Source: Verrucomicrobiota bacterium
Lineage (GTDB): Bacteria > Verrucomicrobiota > Verrucomicrobiia > Limisphaerales > UBA9464
Length of the DNA: 64,000 nucleotides
Direction of reading: 5' to 3'
Assembly (NCBI GenBank): GCA_017309115.1
Contig: JAFLEF010000032.1
Coordinates: 1-64,000, forward strand
In this document: piece by piece, positions 35,073 to 43,613 of the stretch
Numbering within the stretch: the first letter of the stretch is position 1
How the letters are laid out: each line of letters begins with the position of its first letter
Position numbers and translations under genes: made by a program
Notes under the pieces: generated by a model
Seen by the model: the letters and a program-made list of their open reading frames with translations, nothing else
Database searches by the model: none
Told to the model about the DNA's origin: nothing

Positions 35073-35636
35073 ATGTACGGAATGGTCAATCGCGCCGTGG
35101 AAGACCTCGTGTGCACTAACTTTGGCGAGGAGAAGTGGGAGCAAATTCGACAGAAGGCCGGCGTGGAGGAGGAGTTTTTTGTCAGCAACGAAGGCTATCC
35201 GGATGCCCTGACCTATCGATTGGTGGGAGCGGCCAGCGAGGTGTTGGGTCTGACTCCGGAAGCGATCCTGATGGCCTTTGGTGAACATTGGATTCTCAAG
35301 ACGGCCCGGGAGGGCTATGGTGACCTTATGCAGGCTCATGGTCGAACCATGCCGGAGTTCCTGAGTAACCTGCCGAACTTCCACACCCGGGTGGCCTTGC
35401 TGTTTCCGAAGCTCCAGCCGCCCCGGTTCGAGGTGAGCGATTCCACACCGACGTCGCTGCACCTGCACTACCATACCCATCGGCTTGGCTTGGAGGCCTT
35501 TGTGGTCGGGCTTTTGCACGGGTTGGGCAAGATGTTCGAAACCCCGGTTACGGTGAAACAGATTGGCTTTCGGGGGGCTGATCTGGATCACGCGATTTTC
35601 CTCGTGGACTGGTCGGCGGGCCCGGCCGCCGCATGA
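35073..35636 (+). CDS. H-NOX (haem NO-binding) sensor protein
   Basis: The 187-residue protein is a stand-alone H-NOX domain, a cytoplasmic haem sensor for NO (or other gas). It begins MYGMVNRAVEDLV, as do many H-NOX proteins. The proximal haem ligand is His104 in LPNFHTRVALLFP. The haem-propionate motif Y-x-S-x-R appears as Y133-H-T-H-R137, with Thr in place of Ser. The gene is immediately followed by a HNOBA-domain hybrid kinase whose start lies 11 bases after this stop. Bacterial H-NOX proteins often bind and regulate such a partner kinase. Confidence 0.9.
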   Translation: MYGMVNRAVEDLVCTNFGEEKWEQIRQKAGVEEEFFVSNEGYPDALTYRLVGAASEVLGLTPEAILMAFGEHWILKTAREGYGDLMQAHGRTMPEFLSNLPNFHTRVALLFPKLQPPRFEVSDSTPTSLHLHYHTHRLGLEAFVVGLLHGLGKMFETPVTVKQIGFRGADLDHAIFLVDWSAGPAAA

Positions 35637-35646
35637 ATTTACTCAG

Positions 35647-38600
35647 ATGAATTCGGTGCCTCAGACGGCCCGGACAACGGGATTGACGCCGGCGCAGTTC
35701 GGCTTGGTCTTCCCGTTTCATCTGATCCTGGATGAGCAGGAAGTGGTGGTGGCGGTGGGGAAGTCATTGCTGAAGCTGGCCCCGCGGTTGGGAGAACGGC
35801 CGAAGTTTTCGGAGGTGCTGCGGGTCTCCCGACCCCAGATGACGTTTTCGGTGGCTGGACTGCGGGAGAAGGCCAACGCCCTGTTCCTGATCGAACTGCT
35901 CGGCACCGACATTCTGCTGCGCGGTCAATCCCTTCCCCTGGAGGACGGCCGGGTGTTGTTTCTGGTGTCCCCGTGGTTGGGCGAGGGAATGACTTTCAGC
36001 CGTCTGGGGCTCAACCTGGAGGACTTTGCGATTCATGACCCAGCGCTGGACCACTTGCAGGCAGTGCAGGCGCAGAAAATGGCGGTGGCGGATCTGCAGC
36101 GGTTGAACCTGCGCCTCAAGAAGCGCAGCACTGAGCTCAACGAAATCAACGAACGTCTAACCGCGCAAAATCAGGCGTTGCGTAAGGCCGACGAAGTGAT
36201 TCGCGCGCGGGAATTGGAGACCCGCACCCTGGCGTTGGTGGCGGCGCTGACGGATAATGCAGTGATTGTGGCCGACGCCCAGGGCCGCATTGAGTGGGTC
36301 AACGAAGGGTTCACCCGCACGACGGGGTACACCTTGGAGGAAGTGAAGGGACAGAAACCGGGGGCGATCCTTCAAGGCCCGGATACGGATCCCGCCACGA
36401 TCCGTTACATGCAGGAGCATCTGGCCCGGGGAGCCGGCTTCAAGGCGGAGATTCTAAACTACGGCAAGGGCGGACGGCGTTATTGGCTCTCCATTGAAGT
36501 TCAGCCCATTCACGACGAAAACGGTCGGTTGGTGAACTTCATGGCCGTGGAGACGGAGATCACCGAGCGGGTGCAGAGCGAACGCCGTCGGAATCTTCAA
36601 TACGAAGTGTCCCGGGCGTTGGCCGAAGCCAATTCCCTCGGCGCGGGGCTAACGCGGTCCCTGCGCGCCGTCGCGCTGTCCCTGGGTCAGGTCTTCGCCA
36701 CTTATTGGGAATGGGATGAACGGAACGAGCTGTTGCGACCTAGTTCGTTTTGGCACGAATCGACCACCGAATTCGGCGCGCTGAGAGCTCGGTTCGAGCA
36801 AACTACTCTTCGGCCCGGGGAGGGATTGGCCGGACAGAGTTATCGAGCCGAACAGCCGCGGTGGATTGATTCCGGAGCTGACTCCGCCGGACTTGCCGCC
36901 GAGGAGTTGCGGAAGTTGAACTTGACCAAGGCCTTGTTGTTCAACTGCCGGGTCGATGGAAAGGTGCTGGGGGTGATGGAATTCTGGGGTCGCAGCCAGG
37001 AAGTCCCCGAGGCGGAGTTGCTGCAGATGTTTTCGGTGCTCGGCAGTCAGATCGGCCAGTTTGTGGTGCGCAAGTTGGCCGAACTGGAGGTTCAGCGGCA
37101 GCGGGACTTCGCCCTGCAAGTGATGAACCTGATGGGTCAGGGACTCACGATCACCGATGAGTCGAGCTGTTTTGTGTTCGCCAATTCCGCCTATGGACGG
37201 TTGGTGGGATTGGCGCCGGAACAGCTGATTGGCCGGTCGCCGGTGGAGTTCACATTCCCGGAAGATCGGCCGGCTCTGGCGGAGGCCGCCCGGCGGCGGT
37301 TGGAGGGAGAGATCAGTAGTTATGAAACCCGCCTCAGGGGTGCTTCCGGACAGGTGGTACACGCGCTGGTCACCGGCGTCCCGCGATGGCGCGGCGATCG
37401 GGTGGTGGGAACGATTGCGACCATCACCGACCTCACCGAGCGCAAACACGTTGAGGACGAATTGCAGCGAGCCAAGGAGGTCGCCGAGTCCGCCAATCGG
37501 GCCAAGAGCGAGTTCCTGGCCGTCATGAGCCACGAGATTCGCACGCCGATGAATGCGATCATTGGCATGACGGGATTGCTGCGCGAAACGACGCTGGACG
37601 GTCGGCAACAGGAGTTCGTCGAGGCGGTCCGCAGCAGTGGGGAAGCGCTGTTGGAGATCATCAACGAGGTTCTGGACTTCTCGAAAATTGAGTCGGGCGG
37701 GCTCTCCCTGGAGCCGGAGGACTTTGATTTACGCAGCCTGGTCGACGGAGTGATCGAGCTGCTCGCCCCGCGCGCCTTTCAAAAGGGGCTGCAATTCGCC
37801 TCTGTGATTGAACCGGACATCCCGGCGGTATTGCGCGGGGATGACGGCCGATTGCGGCAGATCCTGGTCAATCTGCTGGGCAATGGAATCAAGTTCACGT
37901 CCCAGGGTGAAGTGGTGATGCAGGTCTCGATCGTTTCCCGGGAGGAAACTCATTTGCGGTTGCGCTTTGCCGTTACCGACACCGGGATTGGCATCGACCA
38001 GGAATCGCAGGCGAAGATTTTTTCGCCCTTCACCCAGGTCGACTCCACTTCGAAGCGAAAGTATGGCGGCACGGGACTGGGGTTGGCGATTTGTCGACGG
38101 TTGGTGGAGCTCATGGGGGGAACCATCGGCTTCCAAAGTGAACTGAAGCAGGGCTCGAACTTCTGGTTCGAAGTGGATTTCAGTATCGGCGAGGCCGAGC
38201 AGGACACGCCCATGCCGCTGGATCTTTCCGGTATGCGGGTCCTGATTGTGGATGCGCATGCCCCCAGCCGACGCTCGGTGGCGGCCATTTTAACCAACTG
38301 GAAGATCGCTTATCAGGAGGCCGCTAGTGGGGAAGAGTTGTTGCAGAAGCTGCGCCAGGCGGTCACGGCCGGAAAACCATTTCAATTGGTTCTCATCGAC
38401 AAGGTTGTCTGCGATGCGGCCAGTGATCTCGTGGCCCGCGAGGTGATGTCGGAAATTCGTGGGTCCCGGGCCCGAGTGGTGCTCGCCTTGTCAGCGGTCC
38501 AGGCGGTGCAGTCGCCCCTGCATCCGAAGTTTGATGCGGTGGTTTCCAAGCCGGTCAAACAGTCTCAGTTGTTCAATGTCTTGCTGACCATCGCCCAGCA

Positions 38601-39441
38601 AACGGTGGCCAACAGTCCCACGGCTGCGGAGCCTTCCTTGCCGACCGGGATGGAGCCGAAGCCGACCGAGCGACTGCGCATTCTGGTTGCCGAGGATCAT
38701 GACATCAATCGACGGCTCGCCATTTTCATGCTCGAGCGATTGGGGTACACCGCAGATTTTGTCAGTGACGGAAACGAGGCGGTGGAGTCCTGGCAACGGT
38801 TCCCATACGACGTCATTCTGATGGATTGTCAGATGCCGATGATGGATGGCTATGAGGCCACTCGGGAAATCCGCCGTCGGGAAGCGATCCTACCTCCCAA
38901 CACCCGACGTCATGTACGTATCGTGGCCATGACCGCAAACGCCATGCAGGGCGATCGGGAGAAGTGTCTCGAAGCGGGCATGGACGACTACGTTTCCAAG
39001 CCGGTTCGGATGGAGGCGTTGCAGGCCGCCCTGAAGCGGCATCTGGCGGCCGATCGTTCAGCTGGAGTTGAGAAGGCGGCGGTTCGGTCACTGTCCGAGT
39101 CACTGGCGGAATTGCAGCGCGAGTTTGGTCGGGAAGCGGCGGTGGAACTGCTCGGTTCGTTCCTGCGGGACACCCCCATGCGCCTGGCGGAATTGCATCA
39201 GCTGTCGTTTGGTCCGGACGATCGGGCCTTGGCCCGGAGTGCCCATTCCCTGGCGGGTAGCAGCGGCATTTTTGGTCTGAACGAAATGCGGGAACTGGCG
39301 CTGGAAGTCGAAGCCGTCGCCGGACGCAAGGCCCCCACCGCCAGCAATGCCGTGGTGATGCAGCTTGACCGTTGCTTCGAACGACAGCGACCCGAGTTGG
39401 AACGACTTTTTCACGAACTCCAGCAAGCCCCAACGAATTGA
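35647..39441 (+). CDS. Hybrid histidine kinase with HNOBA, PAS, GAF, HisKA, two receiver and HPt domains
   Basis: The 1264-residue cytoplasmic kinase begins with a HNOBA domain (about 10-140, LVFPFHLILDEQEVVVAVGKSLLKLAP), the partner module of H-NOX. A coiled coil (150-200), PAS (~205-320), GAF (~330-495) and a second PAS (~500-620) follow. HisKA has its His near 629 (VMSHEIRTPMNAIIG) and the ATPase has DTGIGI and GGTGLGLAI. Receiver 1 (~865-975) is partly degenerate: its acidic pair reads VDAHAPS. Receiver 2 (~1010-1135) is intact, with AEDHDIN, LMDCQMPMMDGY and SKPV. An HPt domain ends the protein, with His near 1200 (AHSLAGSSG). ATG 35647 is the start. The stop overlaps the TTG start of the first glycosyltransferase by four bases. 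Confidence 0.92.
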   Translation: MNSVPQTARTTGLTPAQFGLVFPFHLILDEQEVVVAVGKSLLKLAPRLGERPKFSEVLRVSRPQMTFSVAGLREKANALFLIELLGTDILLRGQSLPLEDGRVLFLVSPWLGEGMTFSRLGLNLEDFAIHDPALDHLQAVQAQKMAVADLQRLNLRLKKRSTELNEINERLTAQNQALRKADEVIRARELETRTLALVAALTDNAVIVADAQGRIEWVNEGFTRTTGYTLEEVKGQKPGAILQGPDTDPATIRYMQEHLARGAGFKAEILNYGKGGRRYWLSIEVQPIHDENGRLVNFMAVETEITERVQSERRRNLQYEVSRALAEANSLGAGLTRSLRAVALSLGQVFATYWEWDERNELLRPSSFWHESTTEFGALRARFEQTTLRPGEGLAGQSYRAEQPRWIDSGADSAGLAAEELRKLNLTKALLFNCRVDGKVLGVMEFWGRSQEVPEAELLQMFSVLGSQIGQFVVRKLAELEVQRQRDFALQVMNLMGQGLTITDESSCFVFANSAYGRLVGLAPEQLIGRSPVEFTFPEDRPALAEAARRRLEGEISSYETRLRGASGQVVHALVTGVPRWRGDRVVGTIATITDLTERKHVEDELQRAKEVAESANRAKSEFLAVMSHEIRTPMNAIIGMTGLLRETTLDGRQQEFVEAVRSSGEALLEIINEVLDFSKIESGGLSLEPEDFDLRSLVDGVIELLAPRAFQKGLQFASVIEPDIPAVLRGDDGRLRQILVNLLGNGIKFTSQGEVVMQVSIVSREETHLRLRFAVTDTGIGIDQESQAKIFSPFTQVDSTSKRKYGGTGLGLAICRRLVELMGGTIGFQSELKQGSNFWFEVDFSIGEAEQDTPMPLDLSGMRVLIVDAHAPSRRSVAAILTNWKIAYQEAASGEELLQKLRQAVTAGKPFQLVLIDKVVCDAASDLVAREVMSEIRGSRARVVLALSAVQAVQSPLHPKFDAVVSKPVKQSQLFNVLLTIAQQTVANSPTAAEPSLPTGMEPKPTERLRILVAEDHDINRRLAIFMLERLGYTADFVSDGNEAVESWQRFPYDVILMDCQMPMMDGYEATREIRRREAILPPNTRRHVRIVAMTANAMQGDREKCLEAGMDDYVSKPVRMEALQAALKRHLAADRSAGVEKAAVRSLSESLAELQREFGREAAVELLGSFLRDTPMRLAELHQLSFGPDDRALARSAHSLAGSSGIFGLNEMRELALEVEAVAGRKAPTASNAVVMQLDRCFERQRPELERLFHELQQAPTN

Positions 39442-40631
39442 AAATCCTCTACGTCCACGAACGGTTTGGCGCGCTGGCCGGCGCCGAGGCCAACGCCCAC
39501 ATCACCGCCACCGAACTGGGCCGGCGGGGTCATGAACTGGGTATTCTGCACGGACCTTCCACCGGCAAAAATGAAGCCGGTTGGCAAACCACGTTTCCGA
39601 ACCGGTTCCCGCTAACCGCTGGTTCCACGGCCGAGGCCACACGCGCGGCGTTGCGAACGTTCCAGCCGGCCGTGGTGTATGTGCACAAGATGTCGGACCT
39701 CGCGGTGATCAGCGCGCTGGTGGACTCCGGCGTGCCGCTCGTGCGAATGGTCCACGACCACGACATCTACTGCATGCGCAGCTACAAGTATGATTACTTC
39801 ACACGCGAGATCTGTACCCGGCCGGCCTCGCTGGCCTGCATCGTGCCGTGTCTCGCATCGGTAGTGCGCAATCCGGACGGCGGCTTTCCGCTCAAGTGGG
39901 TCAGTTACACCGCCAAGAAACGAGAGATCGCCCTCAATCGCCAGTTTCGCCGAATGGTGGTGGTGACGACCTACATGCGGGATGAACTGTTGAAGAATGG
40001 GTTCGACGCGAACCGCATTCGCATTCACGCGCCGGTGCCGCGCATGGGCGATCCCAATCTCCGCTCCAGTTTCAGTGACCGGAATCTGATCCTGTACGCC
40101 GGGCAGATCATTCGCGGCAAAGGAGTCGACGTCCTGTTGGAAGCGTTGGCGAAGGTGAAGTCGAAGTTTGAATGCATCATCCTGGGCGATGGCAATCACC
40201 GGCAATACTGCGAAGACCTCAACCGGCGTTTGGGACTGGCGGATCGGGTCCACTTCAAGGGCTTCATTCCGCAGGACGAACTCAAAGGCTACTACCGGGA
40301 ATGCAGCATGGTGGCGTTGAGTTCCGTGTGGCCGGAACCGATTGCCACCATTGGTCTCGAGGTGATGCGCTATGCCCTGCCGGTGGTCGCTTTCGACGCC
40401 GGAGGCATCAAGGACTGGTTATTGGACGGCCACAACGGGTACCTCGTACCCTGGATGGATCGGGACGCTTTTGCGGCCCGGACGGATGAGCTCCTGCAAA
40501 ACAAGGCGAAGGCCCGGGAGATGGGCGAGAATGGGCTCAAATTGGTTTCGGAACGGTATGACTTCGAGGGTTACATTGGCGACCTGGAGGTGCTGTTCGC
40601 CGAGGTCGCCCGGGAGAAGGTCGGGAAATGA
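39438..40631 (+). CDS. Family 4 glycosyltransferase
   Basis: This GT4 enzyme of about 397 residues has a GT-B fold. The N-domain opens KILYVHERFGALAGAEANAH. The C-domain binds the nucleotide sugar, with LYAGQIIRGKGVDVLLEALAK, LGDGNHRQYCEDLNRR, FKGFIPQDELKGYY, and the E-x7-E type block SSVWPEPIATIGLEVMRYALPVVAFDAGG. It starts with a TTG that overlaps the stop of the hybrid kinase (TTGA), linking signalling and polysaccharide genes in one transcript. The stop overlaps the start of the kinase-like gene that follows. Acceptor and donor sugars cannot be told. Confidence 0.87.
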   Translation: MKILYVHERFGALAGAEANAHITATELGRRGHELGILHGPSTGKNEAGWQTTFPNRFPLTAGSTAEATRAALRTFQPAVVYVHKMSDLAVISALVDSGVPLVRMVHDHDIYCMRSYKYDYFTREICTRPASLACIVPCLASVVRNPDGGFPLKWVSYTAKKREIALNRQFRRMVVVTTYMRDELLKNGFDANRIRIHAPVPRMGDPNLRSSFSDRNLILYAGQIIRGKGVDVLLEALAKVKSKFECIILGDGNHRQYCEDLNRRLGLADRVHFKGFIPQDELKGYYRECSMVALSSVWPEPIATIGLEVMRYALPVVAFDAGGIKDWLLDGHNGYLVPWMDRDAFAARTDELLQNKAKAREMGENGLKLVSERYDFEGYIGDLEVLFAEVAREKVGK

Positions 40632-41251
40632 AACCGCGGCTCGTCGCCATCGCCGGCGGCAGCGCCTCGGGCAAGACCTGGCTGGCCCAGCGGTTGGTGG
40701 AACAGTTGGGGTCCCTGGCGACCCGGGTGTCGTTGGACGACTTCTATCGCGACCGCACGCATCTGACCCTCGCGGAACGCAAGAAGATCAATTTTGACCA
40801 TCCCCGGGCGATTGATTGGGACCTGTTCGGATCGGTGCTGGAACAGATTCGCCAGGGCCGGACTTGTCCGGTTCCCCGGTATGATTTCGTGGCGTCCAAT
40901 CGGGAACCAGAGCCGCGTCTGTTCGAACCGGTGCCGCTGGTCCTGGTGGATGGATTGTGGCCGCTGGTTTCGGCGGGCTTGTCCGCCCGGTACGATCTCA
41001 AGGTGTTTGTGGATTGTCCGGCGGAGCAGCGTTTGGCGCGCCGATTGGCTCGGGACACCGTGGAACGGGCCTGGCCGGCGGAGGTGGTGACCCGGCAGTT
41101 TTGGGAGCAGGTGGAACCGATGCACCAGCGGTTCGTGGAACCTCAGCGCGCGGTGGCCGATGAAATTTTGGACTCTCCGATCGCGGTGACAAATCTGCAA
41201 CGGCTTGCAGATCGACTCAAAAAGCTTTCCAGTGAGGGCGCCCAAACATGA
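40628..41251 (+). CDS. Uridine kinase-like P-loop kinase
   Basis: The 207-residue protein belongs to the uridine kinase/phosphoribulokinase group. It has an intact P-loop (AIAGGSASGKTWLAQRL) and the motifs VSLDDFYRD, NFDHPRAIDWD, and the lid-region RRLARDTVERAW with basic residues. Uridine kinases phosphorylate uridine or cytidine in pyrimidine salvage. Here the gene sits inside a polysaccharide locus, overlapping genes on both sides by four bases (ATGA). A role in making UMP for UDP-sugars is possible. Phosphorylation of another small substrate cannot be excluded. Confidence 0.82.
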   Translation: MKPRLVAIAGGSASGKTWLAQRLVEQLGSLATRVSLDDFYRDRTHLTLAERKKINFDHPRAIDWDLFGSVLEQIRQGRTCPVPRYDFVASNREPEPRLFEPVPLVLVDGLWPLVSAGLSARYDLKVFVDCPAEQRLARRLARDTVERAWPAEVVTRQFWEQVEPMHQRFVEPQRAVADEILDSPIAVTNLQRLADRLKKLSSEGAQT

Positions 41252-42000
41252 CCGACGAACAGATCAAGTCGCGGTTGATGGAACGATTGCTCCAAGCCCA
41301 GACGCCCTGGGGACGCACTCGCCTGCTGTGTTACGTCAAATGGAAGCGACTCTCTTGGACGGTCGTTGTTAACGGCACCCTTTTTCTCAAGCGCGCCCTC
41401 GACATCGGGGTCAGCCTAGTTGCCCTCATCCTCCTTGCCCCGGTCTTTGCGGTCATCGCCCTCTTGGTGAAGCTGGATGGCGGCCCGGTTTTCTTTAAGC
41501 AGACCCGGATCGGTCTGCGGGGTCGGGAGTTTAAGATGCTGAAGTACCGATCGATGGTCGTGGATGCCGAGGCCAAGCTGAAGGAGCTTCTGGCCAAGAA
41601 CGAGAAGGCTTCCGGGGTCACGTTCAAGATGAAGGATGATCCGCGCATCACTCGGGTGGGCCGGATCCTGCGGAAGACGTCGCTGGATGAACTCCCGCAG
41701 TTTTTGAATGTTCTGCGGGGGGAAATGTCGCTGGTGGGCCCGCGCCCGCCGGTGCCCCGGGAGGTCGCGTTGTATACCCAGGCCGACCGCCGACGCCTGA
41801 TGGTCAAGCCGGGCATTACCTGTCTCTGGCAGGTGGGCGAACGGGAGGGCCGGTTCTGGGAAATCGGCGACCGCAACTCCATCGATTTTCCCGAACAGGT
41901 GGACCTGGATGTCCGGTACATCGAGAGCCAGAGTTTCTGGGGCGATCTCTGGATTCTGCTGAAGACGGTTCCGGCCATCCTGTTTGGTCGTGGTGCGTAA
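41248..42000 (+). CDS. Undecaprenyl-phosphate sugar phosphotransferase (priming sugar transferase)
   Basis: The 250-residue protein is the short form of the bacterial sugar transferase (WcaJ/RfbP/PglC-type). It has one N-terminal membrane helix (ALDIGVSLVALILLAPVFAVIALLV) followed by the catalytic domain with KQTRIGLRGREFKMLKYRSM, RVGRILRKTSLDELPQFLNVLRGEMSLVGPRPP and KPGITCLWQV. It transfers a sugar-1-phosphate to the lipid carrier and starts each repeat unit. The start overlaps the preceding stop (ATGA). It is followed after four bases by an unusual gene with a degenerate transferase-like C-terminus. Confidence 0.93.
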   Translation: MTDEQIKSRLMERLLQAQTPWGRTRLLCYVKWKRLSWTVVVNGTLFLKRALDIGVSLVALILLAPVFAVIALLVKLDGGPVFFKQTRIGLRGREFKMLKYRSMVVDAEAKLKELLAKNEKASGVTFKMKDDPRITRVGRILRKTSLDELPQFLNVLRGEMSLVGPRPPVPREVALYTQADRRRLMVKPGITCLWQVGEREGRFWEIGDRNSIDFPEQVDLDVRYIESQSFWGDLWILLKTVPAILFGRGA

Positions 42001-42004
42001 TGTC

Positions 42005-43267
42005 ATGAAGGCACTCCTTATCTGCCCGGCTGACCGTACTGAAGTGGCGGTACTGGCGTTGAAGCGCCCGTTGGCTCTGATCCCCATTTTGGGCCGGAGT
42101 TTGCTGGATCTGATGCTCGCGGATCTGGCCCATGCTGGCGTGAAGGAACTTTGGATTCTGGCGGCGGATCGGCCGGACGAAATCAGGTCGGCGGTGGGCC
42201 GGGGGGAAGCCTGGGGGTTGAAGGTGGAGGTTTTGCCGGAGACCCGGGAACTGACTCCGGAAGCTGCGCGAGCAAAATATCGCCCAGCTGGTGCGGCGGG
42301 TTGGCGGGAAGAGCCGAATGACGTGGTGGTGCTGGATCATTTGCCGGGGCGTCCCCCGGGTTCCCTGTTTACCAATTACGCGTCCTGGATCTGCGAGGTG
42401 CTGGGGCAGTTGCCGGAGGGAGCGCGTTTTCGGTTGGGGGTGCGTCAGATTTCGCCGGGCGTGTTTGTTGGATTACGCACCCGGGTGGCACCGACGGCCA
42501 AGTTGGTGGCACCCTGCTGGGTGGGCGAGAATGCCTGGATTGCGGCGGGAGCGGTGGTGGGACCGGAAGGAATTGTGGAGAGTGGTGCCTATGTGGATGA
42601 AGGGGCGGAAGTCGCCCAAAGTGTGGTGGGGCCGGAAACGTACATTGGCGTTCTGACCGAACTGCGTAACTCCGTGGCCTGGGGAAGGGGCTTGTTAAAC
42701 TGGGAGTCGGGATCCTTCACGGAGGTGGTGGACGACATTCTGTTGTCCGATCTGAGCAACCGGAAATCAATTCGTGCCGAGGGTTCGTGGATGGGCCGGG
42801 TTCTGGCCGGAATGGTTCTGTTGCTCACTTTCCCCATTTTGGCGGTGGCGTGGCTTCGGCGGCCGAAGGGCCAGCCATTGTTTCTCCGACGCGAAGCGGT
42901 ACGGACTCCATGGGAGGGCCTCGATGGCACGTTTTCCCGCACGGTGGTTTACCATGAACTTAGCGGGGTTCCGGGCTTGCTGCGGCGTTGGCCGGAGCTG
43001 TGGAAGGTGCTGACCGGGGAGTTCAATTGGGTGGGCAACCGGCCGCTGACCGCCCAGCAGGCGGCGCGGTTGTCGGGTGAGTTCGAGCGGTTGTGGCTGG
43101 CGGTTCCGTCGGGGGTGGTATCGCTCGCTGATGTCGAGGGCTGTCCGGTCCCATTCGGGGACGAGGCCCGGGCGCATTCCAGCTTTTACGCGGTCCATCC
43201 GTCGCGTCACGGCGATATTCGTATGCTGGGTCGGATGTTTGCGCGTGCGTTTTTGAACGTCTCATAG
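42005..43267 (+). CDS. NDP-sugar-synthase-like protein with hexapeptide and degenerate sugar-transferase regions
   Basis: The protein has about 420 residues. Residues 1-110 resemble a nucleotidyltransferase Rossmann domain (RPLALIPILGRSLLDLMLADLAHAGVKELWIL). They lack the catalytic GxGTR and PK motifs, so activity is doubtful. Residues 145-225 are hexapeptide repeats (VAPTAKLVAPCWVGENAWIAAGAVVGP). After a membrane helix (VLAGMVLLLTFPILAVAWL) the C-terminus resembles the second half of a sugar transferase: WPELWKVLTGEFNWVGNRPL parallels the PQFLNVLRGEMSLVGPRPP of the preceding gene, but the catalytic segments are missing. The start at ATG 42005 follows the previous stop by four bases. It may be a partner or regulator of the priming transferase. 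Confidence 0.7.
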   Translation: MKALLICPADRTEVAVLALKRPLALIPILGRSLLDLMLADLAHAGVKELWILAADRPDEIRSAVGRGEAWGLKVEVLPETRELTPEAARAKYRPAGAAGWREEPNDVVVLDHLPGRPPGSLFTNYASWICEVLGQLPEGARFRLGVRQISPGVFVGLRTRVAPTAKLVAPCWVGENAWIAAGAVVGPEGIVESGAYVDEGAEVAQSVVGPETYIGVLTELRNSVAWGRGLLNWESGSFTEVVDDILLSDLSNRKSIRAEGSWMGRVLAGMVLLLTFPILAVAWLRRPKGQPLFLRREAVRTPWEGLDGTFSRTVVYHELSGVPGLLRRWPELWKVLTGEFNWVGNRPLTAQQAARLSGEFERLWLAVPSGVVSLADVEGCPVPFGDEARAHSSFYAVHPSRHGDIRMLGRMFARAFLNVS

Positions 43268-43304
43268 GAAACTTTCCCCAGCCCAACAACTCGCAAACCC
43301 AAAC

Positions 43305-43607
43305 ATGAACATAACCTCTGAAGGCAGCACCCTGCAGGTGGCCGGCCTGGCTGAGTTGAATGCGGCCAATGCCAGCGCCTTCCGCGATCAAGTCCGGGCC
43401 GCGATCCAACCGCAGCACGTCAACGTGCTGTTGGATTTCTCCCAAACTCGTTTCGTGGACAGCTCCGGCCTCGGCGCCCTGATTTCCATCCACAAATCCC
43501 TCTGCGGCCGGGGCGGGGTGGTCCGCATTCTTAACCCGACCCCACCGGTCCAACAGATTCTCGAGCTGACCCGCATGCACCGCATCTTTGAGGTCACTCG
43601 TTCCTAA
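43305..43607 (+). CDS. STAS-domain anti-sigma-factor antagonist-type protein (first of two)
   Basis: The 100-residue protein is a single STAS domain (SpoIIAA/RsbV type). The phosphorylatable serine lies in FVDSSGLGALI, with D52 S53. Such proteins bind an RsbW-type kinase when unphosphorylated and release when phosphorylated. A second STAS gene follows after six bases, and an RsbW-GAF-RsbU protein after that, so this is part of a partner-switching module. It lies inside the polysaccharide locus, and its target is probably not a sigma factor, because no sigma factor gene is present. Confidence 0.9.
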   Translation: MNITSEGSTLQVAGLAELNAANASAFRDQVRAAIQPQHVNVLLDFSQTRFVDSSGLGALISIHKSLCGRGGVVRILNPTPPVQQILELTRMHRIFEVTRS

Positions 43608-43613
43608 ATCCAC

